Of a stretch of DNA of 41,884 bases, positions 33,392 through 41,865 are shown piece after piece. Positions within the stretch are counted from its first letter, which is position 1; every line of letters begins with the position of its first letter. Below the pieces are notes generated by a model. That model worked only from the letters and a program-made list of their open reading frames with translations, was not told the origin of the DNA and ran no database searches. The stretch lies in contig CAMZIK010000015.1 in assembly GCA_947307175.1 (NCBI GenBank), positions 1-41,884 on the forward strand. The letters are read 5' to 3'. Source of the stretch: an uncultured Clostridia bacterium (lineage in GTDB: Bacteria > Bacillota > Clostridia > Oscillospirales > Ruminococcaceae). Position numbers and translations under genes: made by a program.

Positions 33392-33444
33392 CATTCGACT
33401 GGTTTCAGCGGAATGGATATGAGCATTTTTATTGGGATAAAAAT
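33392..33444 (+). promoter_or_regulatory. Two-hairpin leader of the polysaccharide operon
   Basis: The first hairpin pairs CATTC (33392-33396) with GAATG (33411-33415) and CTG (33399-33401) with CAG (33406-33408), leaving a GTTT loop and a two-by-two internal loop. The second pairs ATTTTTAT (33425-33432) perfectly with ATAAAAAT (33437-33444) around TGGG. The first hairpin starts about 15 bases after the predicted transcription start. Neither has a T run, so these are not simple terminators. Confidence 0.5.
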
Positions 33445-33482
33445 CATTGATGATAGATAAAAAAAGATTGGAAAACGATAAT

Positions 33483-34688
33483 ATGAAAATACCTTTTTCA
33501 CCACCGGATATATCGCAGGCTGAGATAGATGAGGTCATAGAAGCCCTGCGTTCGGGCTGGATAACAACAGGACCCAGAACAAAACAGTTTGAAAAGAATA
33601 TCGCTGATTATGTCGGAACCAATATGGCGTGCTGCCTCAATTCGCAGACCGCCTGTGCAGAACTTGCATTAAGGCTTCTCGGCATAGGTCCTGGCGATGA
33701 AGTCATCACGACTGCATATACCTATACCGCTACCGCTTCGGTCATCTGCCATGTCGGCGCAAAGCCTGTTCTTGCCGATACTCAGAAAGACAGCCTTGAA
33801 ATGGACTATGATGCACTTGAATCAGCGATAAATGAAAATACTAAGGCGATCATACCTGTTGACCTTGCGGGAATACCTTGTGACTATGACAGGATATTTG
33901 AGATAGCCGAAAAAAAGAAAGATCTGTTCAGACCTTCAAATGAGATCCAGAAAGCTATCGGCAGGGTTTCTGTTAATGCCGATACTGCTCATTCTTTCGG
34001 CGCACAGAGAAAAGGCGTTAAGGTCGGAAATATCGGAGATTTCAGTGCCTTCAGTTTTCACGCTGTAAAGAACCTGACTACCGCAGAGGGTGGAGCGCTA
34101 ACATGGAGACACATCGATGGGATAGACGATGATGCGATATATAAGCAGCTCCAGCTTTTCAGCCTTCACGGTCAGAGCAAGGATGCCCTTTCAAAAACCA
34201 AACTCGGCGCATGGGAATACGATATAATCGGCACATGGTATAAATGCAATATGACCGATGTTGCTGCTGCCGTCGGTCTGAAACAACTTGAAAGATATGA
34301 CTCGCTTCTTAAAAGGCGCAGAGAGATGATCAGCTATTATGACGAAAAACTCAAGCCTCTTGGGATAGATGTCCTTGAGCATTATACTGATGAATACAGT
34401 TCATCAGGACATCTATATCTTACAAGGATCCCTGGTATCACTTCTGAGCAGAGAAATGAGATCATCGTTAAAATGGCAGAGCTTGGCGTTGCAACTAATG
34501 TCCACTATAAACCGCTGCCGATGTTCACAGCTTATAAAGAGCTTGGCTTTGATATAAACGATTATCCCAATGCCTATGCTAATTATGCAAATGAGATCAC
34601 ACTTCCGCTTCATACCTGCCTGACGGACGAGCAGGTCGAGTATGTCGCTGACAGCTACATCAAAACCATTAAGGAGTATGTTCGTTGA
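33483..34688 (+). CDS. DegT/DnrJ/EryC1/StrS family nucleotide-sugar aminotransferase
   Basis: A 401-residue PLP aminotransferase that adds an amino group to a keto sugar nucleotide, in the cytoplasm. The N-terminal IPFSPPDISQAEIDEVIEAL and SGWITTGPRTKQFE are typical. The Schiff-base lysine is Lys196 in FHAVKNLTTAEGG, after the DTAHSFGA motif. The relatives I recall form 4-amino sugars such as those made by PglE or WecE, but no dehydratase gene is next to it, so the substrate is open. The start at 33483 puts the conserved IPFSPP right after the first two residues; TTG/ATG codons at 33447/33450 are possible but come directly after the leader hairpin. It is the first gene of the polysaccharide locus. 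Confidence 0.85.
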   Translation: MKIPFSPPDISQAEIDEVIEALRSGWITTGPRTKQFEKNIADYVGTNMACCLNSQTACAELALRLLGIGPGDEVITTAYTYTATASVICHVGAKPVLADTQKDSLEMDYDALESAINENTKAIIPVDLAGIPCDYDRIFEIAEKKKDLFRPSNEIQKAIGRVSVNADTAHSFGAQRKGVKVGNIGDFSAFSFHAVKNLTTAEGGALTWRHIDGIDDDAIYKQLQLFSLHGQSKDALSKTKLGAWEYDIIGTWYKCNMTDVAAAVGLKQLERYDSLLKRRREMISYYDEKLKPLGIDVLEHYTDEYSSSGHLYLTRIPGITSEQRNEIIVKMAELGVATNVHYKPLPMFTAYKELGFDINDYPNAYANYANEITLPLHTCLTDEQVEYVADSYIKTIKEYVR

Positions 34689-35431
34689 AAAAGTGGGAAC
34701 AGCTGCCTGAGGATATGAAAGTCCCGCAGGTAAGAAAGTATTATGATATACTGCAAAAAAAACGCCTGAGCCTTGCAGTCAAAAGAGCATTTGATATTGT
34801 TGCTTCGGCAGTGATGCTGATACTGTTTTCTCCTGTCTTTCTGATACTTGCAGTTGCTATAAAGAAAGATTCCGAAGGACCTGTGTTTTTCAGACAGGAA
34901 AGAGTAACACGCTACGGCAAGCACTTTCGTATCTTCAAGTTCAGAACTATGGTCAATAATGCCGATAAGCTCGGTTCTCAGGTGACTGTGGGCAACGATA
35001 AGAGAATTACAAAAGTCGGCAGCATCATCAGAAAGTTCAGACTCGATGAGATATGCCAGCTCATAGATGTTTTCAGAGGAACTATGTCGTTCGTGGGAAC
35101 ACGCCCCGAAGTTCCTAAGTATGTTGAAAAATATACACCAGAAATGAAAGCAACGCTGCTGCTTCCCGCAGGAGTTACCTCACAGGCAAGTATCTTCTAT
35201 AAGGACGAGGACAAACTGCTTGAAAATGCAGAAGATGTCGATAAGACCTATGTTGAAAAGATCCTGCCCGAAAAGATGAAATATAACCTTAAATCAATAA
35301 AAGAATTCAGCCTCTTGGGTGAATTAAAGATAATGATAATGACAGTGCTTGCAGTCGCAGGCATTGATCTTGAAAAGGGAAAGACCGCAAATAAACGCAA
35401 AGCTTGCAGAAGGAGAAAAGCTGATGTATAA
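34685..35431 (+). CDS. Initiating sugar-phosphate transferase, PglC-like (bacterial sugar transferase family)
   Basis: A 248-residue monotopic phosphoglycosyl transferase that puts the first sugar phosphate on undecaprenyl phosphate at the inner face of the membrane. One hydrophobic re-entrant segment (about residues 33-58, DIVASAVMLILFSPVFLILAV) is followed by the catalytic core GPVFFRQERVTRYGKHFRIFKFRTM, then FRLDEICQLIDVFRG and SFVGTRPEVPKYV. The short size, without the extra N-terminal helices of WbaP, fits the PglC subgroup. The C-terminus ends in a strongly basic tail. The start is a TTG at 34685, eight bases after AAGGAG, overlapping the stop of the aminotransferase by four bases. It very likely starts the repeat unit built by the locus. 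Confidence 0.9.
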   Translation: MKKWEQLPEDMKVPQVRKYYDILQKKRLSLAVKRAFDIVASAVMLILFSPVFLILAVAIKKDSEGPVFFRQERVTRYGKHFRIFKFRTMVNNADKLGSQVTVGNDKRITKVGSIIRKFRLDEICQLIDVFRGTMSFVGTRPEVPKYVEKYTPEMKATLLLPAGVTSQASIFYKDEDKLLENAEDVDKTYVEKILPEKMKYNLKSIKEFSLLGELKIMIMTVLAVAGIDLEKGKTANKRKACRRRKADV

Positions 35432-36539
35432 GGTCTGTCATATGACAAGCGCTCATAAAAGCAATGATGTAAGAATATTTGTCAAGGAATGTTCTTCTCT
35501 TGCAAGAGCAGGCTATAAAACATATCTCGTGGCTCGTGGTGAAAGTCGTGTCGAAAACGGTGTCCATGTTATCGGAGTCGGTGAGCCTGAAGGCGGAAGA
35601 CTTGCAAGAGCAACAAGCTTTGCCGCAAAGGTCTATAAGACCGCACTCAGACTTGATGCAGATGTCTACCACTTCCACGACCCCGAGCTTATCCCGTGGG
35701 GACTTAAGCTTAAAAAGAAAGGCAAGAAGGTCATCTTTGACAGTCATGAAAGATATACCGAGCAGATACTTTGCAAGGACTATCTTCCCAAGCCTGCACT
35801 GAAATTCATCGCAGGCGGCTACGGAGCGTATGAGAAATATGCTCTCAGAAGATTCGATGCTGTGATCTTCCCCTGTACTATCGGCGGAAAGAATCCGTTC
35901 AAAGGTCTTTGCAGAAGGACTGCTATAATCGGCAATCCCGTTGTGCTTGCAGAGTTCTATGACCTGTACGATCCGAGCATAAAGAGCGAAGATAATACTG
36001 TCTGCTACATAGGCGGTCTTACCGAGGATAGAGGCATCACAAATGATGTCAGAGCAGCGTATAAAGCTGGCGTCAAGCTGTTGCTTGCCGGAGATTTCTC
36101 TCCCGAGTCCTATGGAGAGAAGCTCAAAAAGATGCCTGAGTATTCGTGCGTTGAGCATCTCGGTTTCCTTGACAGGGAACAGGTAAGGCTCGCAATGCAA
36201 AGAGCTAAAGTCGGACTTTATACCCTGCGTGACAGAGGACAGTATTTCAAGATAGATACCTTCGGTATAAAAGTCTATGAGTATATGTCCATGGGTCTGC
36301 CGGTGGTTCTGTCTGATTGTGAGTATAACCGTAAAATGGTTGAAAAATATAAGTTCGGTCTGTGCGTTGACAGTGAGGATACTTTCCAGATAGCTAAAGC
36401 CATACGCACTATCATCGATGACCCCGAAACTGCAAAGCAGATGGGCGAAAACGGCAGAAAAGCTGTTGCCGAAAGATTCAACTGGGGCATCGAGGAAAAA
36501 AGATTGTTCAAACTCTATGAGAGTGTGCTTAGAAAATAA
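35424..36539 (+). CDS. Glycosyltransferase, family 4-like
   Basis: A 371-residue GT-B type glycosyltransferase. The N-terminal part has VCHMTSAHKSNDVRIFVKE and HFHDPELIPWGL, a pattern seen in polysaccharide glycosyltransferases of this group. The C-terminal donor-binding half has VCYIGGLTEDRG, GLYTLRD and the segment FGIKVYEYMSMGLPVVLSD, which corresponds to the usual E-x7-E region. It would add a sugar to the lipid-linked intermediate at the cytoplasmic face. The start is the ATG at 35424 after AAGGAGA, overlapping the preceding gene by eight bases. Donor and acceptor are not predictable. Confidence 0.87.
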   Translation: MYKVCHMTSAHKSNDVRIFVKECSSLARAGYKTYLVARGESRVENGVHVIGVGEPEGGRLARATSFAAKVYKTALRLDADVYHFHDPELIPWGLKLKKKGKKVIFDSHERYTEQILCKDYLPKPALKFIAGGYGAYEKYALRRFDAVIFPCTIGGKNPFKGLCRRTAIIGNPVVLAEFYDLYDPSIKSEDNTVCYIGGLTEDRGITNDVRAAYKAGVKLLLAGDFSPESYGEKLKKMPEYSCVEHLGFLDREQVRLAMQRAKVGLYTLRDRGQYFKIDTFGIKVYEYMSMGLPVVLSDCEYNRKMVEKYKFGLCVDSEDTFQIAKAIRTIIDDPETAKQMGENGRKAVAERFNWGIEEKRLFKLYESVLRK

Positions 36540-36560
36540 ACAGCGATCGGAGGCTGCACT

Positions 36561-37679
36561 TTGAAAGTATTGATCTGTGCAAGAGGATATAATTCATACA
36601 GCGAGAATAAATTCGGCAGCTTTGAGCTTGACCAGGCAAAAGCACTAAAAGCAGCAGGCTGTGATGTCAGAATAGCTTCGCTTGACCTCAGATCAGTGAA
36701 AAGCTTCAGACCGCACGGCGCAAAATTGTTCAGGTCAAACGGTATGCACTGCGCTACGGTCAATTCTTTCAGTAGTATCTTACCGCAGAAAATATCAGGC
36801 AGCCTCGGAGAAAAAGCCGCAAAAACAGCTTTGAAATGGATCTGTAACGACGGCTGGAAGCCAGATGTTGTACACGCTCATTTTACAGAGATAGCTGATG
36901 CTTTCGCTGGAGCGCTTGGAAATACGGATGCAAAATTCGTGGTAACAGAGCATTCATCGCTGATGAATACCCAAAACCCCGATGCTAAAACGCTTGCCCA
37001 GGCAAAAAAAGCTTACCTGAAAGCCGATAAGGTCATCGCAGTAAGCAGAGCGCTTGCCGATAATATCCGTTCAAGCACAGGCGTGCAGCCTGAAGTTGTC
37101 GGAAATGTAGTTGATACCAAAGTCTTTGAAAAACTGACAACAGGCAGCGACAGCAGGTACTTCAAGTATGTCTCCTGCGGAAACCTTGTCGATGTGAAGC
37201 GCTTTGACCTGCTCATGACTGCGTTTTCAATGACAGATGATAAAGATGCCCGACTCACCATTTTCGGTGACGGCGTAAAAAAAGCAGAACTTACGCATCT
37301 GTGGGAGAAGCTTGGCGTTAAAGACAGAGTTATCTTCAAAGGTCATCAGCCCAGAGAAGTCATCGCCAAGGAATATGCAGTCAGCGATGTTTTTGTGCTT
37401 GCATCAAGAGCTGAAACATTCGGTGTTTCGTTCATTGAGGCTATGTGTTGCGGTCTACCCGTGATAGCTTCAGACTGCGGAGGTCCTCAGGGCTTTGTAA
37501 ATGAACTTAACGGCGTTATCGTTGAAAATTGCGATGCTCAGAAACTTGCACAGGCGATGAACAGAATGCGCCTTATATCAAGAAGTTACAGCAGCAGAAG
37601 GATACACAGGTTCGTTGAGGACAATTTTTCAGCGCAGGCTATTGCAAAAAAGCTTATAGATCTTTATAAGTCACTTTGA
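36561..37679 (+). CDS. Glycosyltransferase family 4
   Basis: A 372-residue GT-B glycosyltransferase. The N-terminal GxF-type region is YNSYSENKFGSFELDQAKAL. The C-terminal half has the classic family 4 features: YVSCGNLVDVKRFDLLMTAF, LTIFGDGVKKAEL, VIFKGHQPREVIAKEYAVSDVFVLASRAETFGVSFIEAMCCGLPVIA with the two glutamates (E-x7-E). The start is a TTG at 36561 seven bases after CGGAGG. It works after the initiating transferase in assembly of the surface polysaccharide; its sugar is unknown. Confidence 0.88.
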   Translation: MKVLICARGYNSYSENKFGSFELDQAKALKAAGCDVRIASLDLRSVKSFRPHGAKLFRSNGMHCATVNSFSSILPQKISGSLGEKAAKTALKWICNDGWKPDVVHAHFTEIADAFAGALGNTDAKFVVTEHSSLMNTQNPDAKTLAQAKKAYLKADKVIAVSRALADNIRSSTGVQPEVVGNVVDTKVFEKLTTGSDSRYFKYVSCGNLVDVKRFDLLMTAFSMTDDKDARLTIFGDGVKKAELTHLWEKLGVKDRVIFKGHQPREVIAKEYAVSDVFVLASRAETFGVSFIEAMCCGLPVIASDCGGPQGFVNELNGVIVENCDAQKLAQAMNRMRLISRSYSSRRIHRFVEDNFSAQAIAKKLIDLYKSL

Positions 37680-37691
37680 TTCGTCAGAAAT

Positions 37692-37711
37692 TGCTCTGCA
37701 AAAACAGAGCA
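37692..37711 (+). repeat. Hairpin between the glycosyltransferase and dehydrogenase genes
   Basis: TGCTCTG (37692-37698) and CAGAGCA (37705-37711) form a perfect 7-bp stem with a CAAAAA loop. A T run (37726-37731) lies 14 bases further on, too far for a normal terminator. It sits in the only gap above 50 bp within the locus and might reduce or stabilise transcription between the two halves. I see no convincing promoter here. Confidence 0.45.
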
Positions 37712-37750
37712 TAAGGATAGAATAATTTTTTATACGAAAGGTGTAATAAT

Positions 37751-39064
37751 ATGAAACAGGAATTGCTCAAGAAGATCGAAGAAAAAAAGATCGTTGCAGG
37801 TGTCGTAGGTCTGGGATATGTCGGACTTCCCCTTGCGGTCGAGAAAGCTAAGGCAGGTTTCAAAACAATAGGCTTTGATGTCCAGAAGGCAAAGGTCGAT
37901 ATGGTCAATGCAGGAAAGAATTACATCGGAGACGTTGTTGATTCCGATCTTGCTGAGCTGGTAAAGACAAAACAGCTCGAAGCTACCACCGATTTCAGCT
38001 TCATCAAGGACGTTGATTTTGTTGCTATCTGCGTTCCTACACCGCTTGATGAGCATCAGGAACCTGACATCAGCTATGTCCGTGATTCTGCAACAGCAGT
38101 TTCAAAGTTTCTCAGAAAAGGTACAATGGTAGTGCTTGAATCCACTACATATCCGGGAACAACAGAAGAACTTATCAAGCCTATCCTTGAAGAAGGTTCA
38201 GGACTCAGGTGCGGCGAGGACTTTTATCTCGGCTTCAGCCCTGAGAGAGTCGATCCGGGCAACCTCATCTATAAAACAAAGAATACTCCAAAGGTAGTCG
38301 GCGCTATCGGCGACGATGCTGCCGAGGTAATTTCTGCAATGTACAGAGCTGTTCTCGAAGGCGAAGTATTCACCGTCAATAACCCTGCCGTTGCCGAAAT
38401 GGAAAAGATCCTTGAAAATACATACAGAAACATCAATATCGGTCTTGTCAACGAGCTTGGCAGACTCTGCAAGGAAATGGGCATCTCCGTCTGGGACGTT
38501 ATCGATGCTGCTAAAACCAAACCTTACGGCTTCCAGGCATTCTATCCGGGTCCAGGTCTCGGCGGTCACTGTATCCCGCTCGACCCTTATTATCTCACAT
38601 GGAAGGCTCGTGAGTACGGCTTCCATACCACACTTATCGAAAACAGTATGGTCATCAACGACAGCCAGCCGGCTTACTGCGTTGAAAGAGCTATGCATAT
38701 CCTCAACGCTCATAAGAAAGCTATCAACGGTGCAAAAGTCCTTGTTCTCGGCGTAGCTTATAAGCAGGACATCGACGATTACAGAGAAAGCCCGGCTATC
38801 AGAGTCATCAAGGAACTCAAGAAGGTCGGCGCAGAGGTAACATATTTCGATCCGTGGGTACCTGAGTTCAAGGGCTACGGCGAAACAGGAAAGAGCATAC
38901 CTGAGCTTACACCCGAAGTTGTAAAGGACGCAGATCTTGTAATGATAACCTGCGCACATTCAAATGTAGATTATGCAATGGTCCAGAAGAATGCCAAGGC
39001 AATATTCGATACCAAGAATGTCATGAAGGATATTCAGCCAAGAGACAATATCGAAGTTCTTTGA
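37751..39064 (+). CDS. UDP-N-acetylglucosamine 6-dehydrogenase, WbpA-like
   Basis: A 437-residue UDP-sugar dehydrogenase that oxidises the C6 hydroxyl twice with NAD+, giving a uronic acid. The N-terminal Rossmann loop GLGYVGLPLAVEKAKAGF and the catalytic Cys274 in GLGGHCIPLDPYYL are present, with VPTPLDEHQEPD and FSPERVDPG in between. These features are shared by WbpA/WbpO/TuaD-type enzymes; use of UDP-GlcNAc is inferred from the following three genes, which complete the WbpA-B-D-E pathway. GAAAGGTG precedes the ATG. Codon choice and base composition look like the rest of the window. Confidence 0.87.
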   Translation: MKQELLKKIEEKKIVAGVVGLGYVGLPLAVEKAKAGFKTIGFDVQKAKVDMVNAGKNYIGDVVDSDLAELVKTKQLEATTDFSFIKDVDFVAICVPTPLDEHQEPDISYVRDSATAVSKFLRKGTMVVLESTTYPGTTEELIKPILEEGSGLRCGEDFYLGFSPERVDPGNLIYKTKNTPKVVGAIGDDAAEVISAMYRAVLEGEVFTVNNPAVAEMEKILENTYRNINIGLVNELGRLCKEMGISVWDVIDAAKTKPYGFQAFYPGPGLGGHCIPLDPYYLTWKAREYGFHTTLIENSMVINDSQPAYCVERAMHILNAHKKAINGAKVLVLGVAYKQDIDDYRESPAIRVIKELKKVGAEVTYFDPWVPEFKGYGETGKSIPELTPEVVKDADLVMITCAHSNVDYAMVQKNAKAIFDTKNVMKDIQPRDNIEVL

Positions 39065-39082
39065 TCGGGAGGAGCAAGGCAA

Positions 39083-40156
39083 ATGAAGTATGCACTGATA
39101 GGCTGTGGAAGGATCTCCACAAATCATATAAAAGCAGCCGTAAACAATAAGCTTGAGATCGCTGCGGTCTGCGATGTTCTGCCAGATGCGATGCAGCAGC
39201 TCCTCGCAAAACACGGTCTTGAAAATGACGAGAGCATCAAAAGATATACCGACTATAAGGTAATGCTCGATGAGATAATGCCAACTCTTGTAAGTATCGC
39301 AACCGAGAGCGGACCTCATGCAGAGATAGCTCTTTACTGCATAGACAAGGGCATCAACGTTATCATCGAAAAGCCAATGGCTATGAATATGGCTGATGCA
39401 GACGAGATAATCAGACGTTCAAAGGAAAAGAACGTAAAGGTCTGTGCCTGCCATCAGAACAGATTCAATGTCGCTGTTCAGAAAACCAGAAAAGCTCTTG
39501 AATCAGGACGTTTCGGAAGACTTTCGCACGGCTCTATCCATGTCCGCTGGAACAGGAACCAGAACTATTACGACCAGGCTAAATGGCGTGGAACATGGGC
39601 ACAGGACGGCGGCTGCCTCATGAATCAGTGTATCCACGGCATCGACCTGCTCCGCTGGATGTTCGGTAATGAAGTCGATGAGGTCTACGGCGCAACAAGA
39701 CAGCAGTTCCATGACTACCTCGAAGCAGAGGACATCGGAATGGCAGTTGTCAAGTTCAAAAACGGCGCTGTTGCAACTATTGAGGGAACAACTAACGTTT
39801 ACCCAAAGAACCTTGAAGAAACACTTTATATCTTCGGTGAAAAGGGAACCGTCAAGATAGGCGGTACTTCCACAAATAATATCGACGTCTGGGATTTTGC
39901 TGACGAAAGCGATGCAGATCAGGAAAACAAAGGTCTCAAAGAGGCTACCAGCAACGTTTACGGAAACGGTCATACAAGCCTTTTCGCTGATGTCATTGAT
40001 GCCATAGAAAACGACAGACAGCCGTATGTTGACGCTGTCGCAGGCAGAAATGCCCTTGAAATGATCCTTGCTATCTATAAGAGCCAGAAGACAGGTGAAC
40101 CTGTAAAGCTTCCTCTTAAAGACTTTGCAAGCATAGATATGAAGGGTGAGTTTTAA
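39083..40156 (+). CDS. Gfo/Idh/MocA family oxidoreductase, WbpB-like
   Basis: A 357-residue NAD-dependent oxidoreductase. The N-terminal Rossmann motif is IGCGRISTNHIKA, and the family motif EKPMAMN has its catalytic Lys97. The CHQNRFN and GGCLMNQCIHGIDLLRWMFG segments with the catalytic histidine follow. In the WbpA-B-D-E pathway this enzyme oxidises the C3 hydroxyl of UDP-GlcNAc uronic acid to a 3-keto product. The gene starts 18 bp after the dehydrogenase with GGGAGGAG upstream, and its stop shares one base with the start of the acetyltransferase gene (TAATG). Confidence 0.87.
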   Translation: MKYALIGCGRISTNHIKAAVNNKLEIAAVCDVLPDAMQQLLAKHGLENDESIKRYTDYKVMLDEIMPTLVSIATESGPHAEIALYCIDKGINVIIEKPMAMNMADADEIIRRSKEKNVKVCACHQNRFNVAVQKTRKALESGRFGRLSHGSIHVRWNRNQNYYDQAKWRGTWAQDGGCLMNQCIHGIDLLRWMFGNEVDEVYGATRQQFHDYLEAEDIGMAVVKFKNGAVATIEGTTNVYPKNLEETLYIFGEKGTVKIGGTSTNNIDVWDFADESDADQENKGLKEATSNVYGNGHTSLFADVIDAIENDRQPYVDAVAGRNALEMILAIYKSQKTGEPVKLPLKDFASIDMKGEF

Positions 40157-40722
40157 TGGCTGAGTTTTTTCTTCATGAGTCAAGCTATGTTGACGATGGT
40201 GTGCAGATAGGCAAAGGCACAAAGATATGGCACTTCTGCCATGTCCAGAAAGGCGCTGTCATCGGTGAGAACTGTTCCTTCGGACAGAATGTCAACATCT
40301 CCAATAACGTGAAGGTCGGCAATAATGTCAAAGTGCAGAACAATGTTTCACTCTATGAGGGCGTTGAACTTGAGGACTATGTTTTCTGCGGACCTTCCTG
40401 CGTCTTTACAAACGACCTTACACCGAGAACAAGATATCCCAAAGGCCATGCAGGATATAAGAAAACACTCGTAAAGCACGATGCAACTATCGGCGCAAAT
40501 GCAACCATCGTCTGCGGTCATACTCTCGGTGAGTACTGCACGATAGCCGCAGGCGCAGTCGTTACGAAAAATGTCCCTGCTCATGCACTTATGGCAGGCG
40601 TTCCCGCAAGGCAGATAGGCTGGACGTGCGAGTGCGGACAGGTGCTTGGCAAAGACCTTGTCTGCCCTGATTGCGGCAGGAAATTTGAAAAGAATGAGGA
40701 TACTATCCTTGAGGTGAAATAA
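40156..40722 (+). CDS. Hexapeptide-repeat N-acetyltransferase, WbpD-like, with C-terminal zinc ribbon
   Basis: A 188-residue left-handed beta-helix acetyltransferase. Hexapeptide repeats run from about residue 12 to 152, and the FGQNVNISNNVKVGNNVKVQNNVSLYEGV core is very regular. WbpD-type enzymes acetylate the 3-amino group of UDP-GlcNAc3N uronic acid. The C-terminus adds a Cys4 zinc-ribbon-like unit (Cys158, Cys160, Cys170, Cys173) that the Pseudomonas enzyme is not known to need; I believe similar ribbons occur in other Gram-positive and Bacteroidetes relatives. Start and stop are tightly coupled to the neighbours (one-base overlap before, next ATG immediately after). Confidence 0.88.
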   Translation: MAEFFLHESSYVDDGVQIGKGTKIWHFCHVQKGAVIGENCSFGQNVNISNNVKVGNNVKVQNNVSLYEGVELEDYVFCGPSCVFTNDLTPRTRYPKGHAGYKKTLVKHDATIGANATIVCGHTLGEYCTIAAGAVVTKNVPAHALMAGVPARQIGWTCECGQVLGKDLVCPDCGRKFEKNEDTILEVK

Positions 40723-41865
40723 ATGGAATTCAGAGATCTGAAAAAACAGTATCAGGTGTTGAAAACGGATATTGACAGTAAAGTGCAGGCTGCCTGCGCA
40801 AATGCACAGTTTATCGGCGGCGCTCCGGTCAATGAACTTGAAAAGGCATTGTCTGAGTATGTCGGCGTAAAGCATTGCATTACCTGTGCAAACGGCACGG
40901 ACGCACTTTCTCTTGCTGCAATGGCGTGGGGAATAGGCGAGGGCGATGCAGTCTTCGTTCCTGATTTTACATATTTTGCAAGCGGCGAGATAGTTGCATT
41001 TGAGGGCGCAACACCTATCTTTGTCGATGTCTGCAGGGATACATATAACCTTGACCCCGAAAAGCTTGAAAAAGCTATAATAAAAGCTAAGAACGAGGGC
41101 AAGTATAAGCTCAGGGCAGTTATTGCTGTCGATCTTTTCGGTCTGCCTGCAGATATGGAAAAGATAAGGAATATCTGCGATAAGTATGACTTGCTCCTGC
41201 TTGAAGACGGAGCTCAGGGCTTCGGCGGAAGAATAGGCGATAAAGTCGCATGCAGCTTCGGAGATATTTCTACCACAAGCTTTTTCCCTGCTAAGCCTCT
41301 TGGCTGCTACGGCGACGGCGGAGCTGTGTTCACCGATAACGACGAGTGGGCAGAGCTTATCAGAAGTTATGCCGTTCACGGAAAAGGCAGCAGCAAATAT
41401 GATAATGTCCGTGTCGGAATGAACAGCAGACTTGATACTGTTCAGGCGTGTGTCCTTGATGTCAAGTTCAGCGCTTTCAAAAAATATGAACTTGAAGATG
41501 TCAATAAAGTAGCTTCAAAGTACACCGAACTTCTTACTGCCGCAGGTGCGCAGGATAAGGGACTTGTTCTGCCTGTTGTAAATGACGGATTCTACAGCTC
41601 ATGGGCGCAGTATACTGTTCAGCTCCCAAAGGGTGCCGACAGGGAAAAGATACAGAGCGAAATGAAAGCACTCGGTATCCCCACAATGATATATTATATC
41701 AAGCCGATGCACTGTCAGGGCGCTTTTGAGGGCACAGACAGCGCCGCTGCAGAATGTGAAGTAACAGACGAGATATGCACAAGAGTGCTTAGTCTGCCGC
41801 TTGATCCCTATAAGTCCGATGAGGACGTAAAAAAGGTCGTAGATGCCCTTGTTGAGCTTATCTGA
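40723..41865 (+). CDS. DegT/DnrJ/EryC1/StrS aminotransferase, WbpE-like
   Basis: A 380-residue PLP aminotransferase with MEFRDLKKQYQVLK at the N-terminus, the CANGTDALSLAAMAWG cofactor segment, EDGAQGFGG and the Schiff-base Lys191 in TSFFPAKPLGCYGDGG. These features match WbpE, which transfers an amino group from glutamate to C3 of the 3-keto sugar produced by WbpB. It starts directly after the acetyltransferase stop codon. The gene is complete, and the final 19 bases of the window hold no further feature. It is clearly different from the DegT protein at the head of the locus. Confidence 0.9.
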   Translation: MEFRDLKKQYQVLKTDIDSKVQAACANAQFIGGAPVNELEKALSEYVGVKHCITCANGTDALSLAAMAWGIGEGDAVFVPDFTYFASGEIVAFEGATPIFVDVCRDTYNLDPEKLEKAIIKAKNEGKYKLRAVIAVDLFGLPADMEKIRNICDKYDLLLLEDGAQGFGGRIGDKVACSFGDISTTSFFPAKPLGCYGDGGAVFTDNDEWAELIRSYAVHGKGSSKYDNVRVGMNSRLDTVQACVLDVKFSAFKKYELEDVNKVASKYTELLTAAGAQDKGLVLPVVNDGFYSSWAQYTVQLPKGADREKIQSEMKALGIPTMIYYIKPMHCQGAFEGTDSAAAECEVTDEICTRVLSLPLDPYKSDEDVKKVVDALVELI

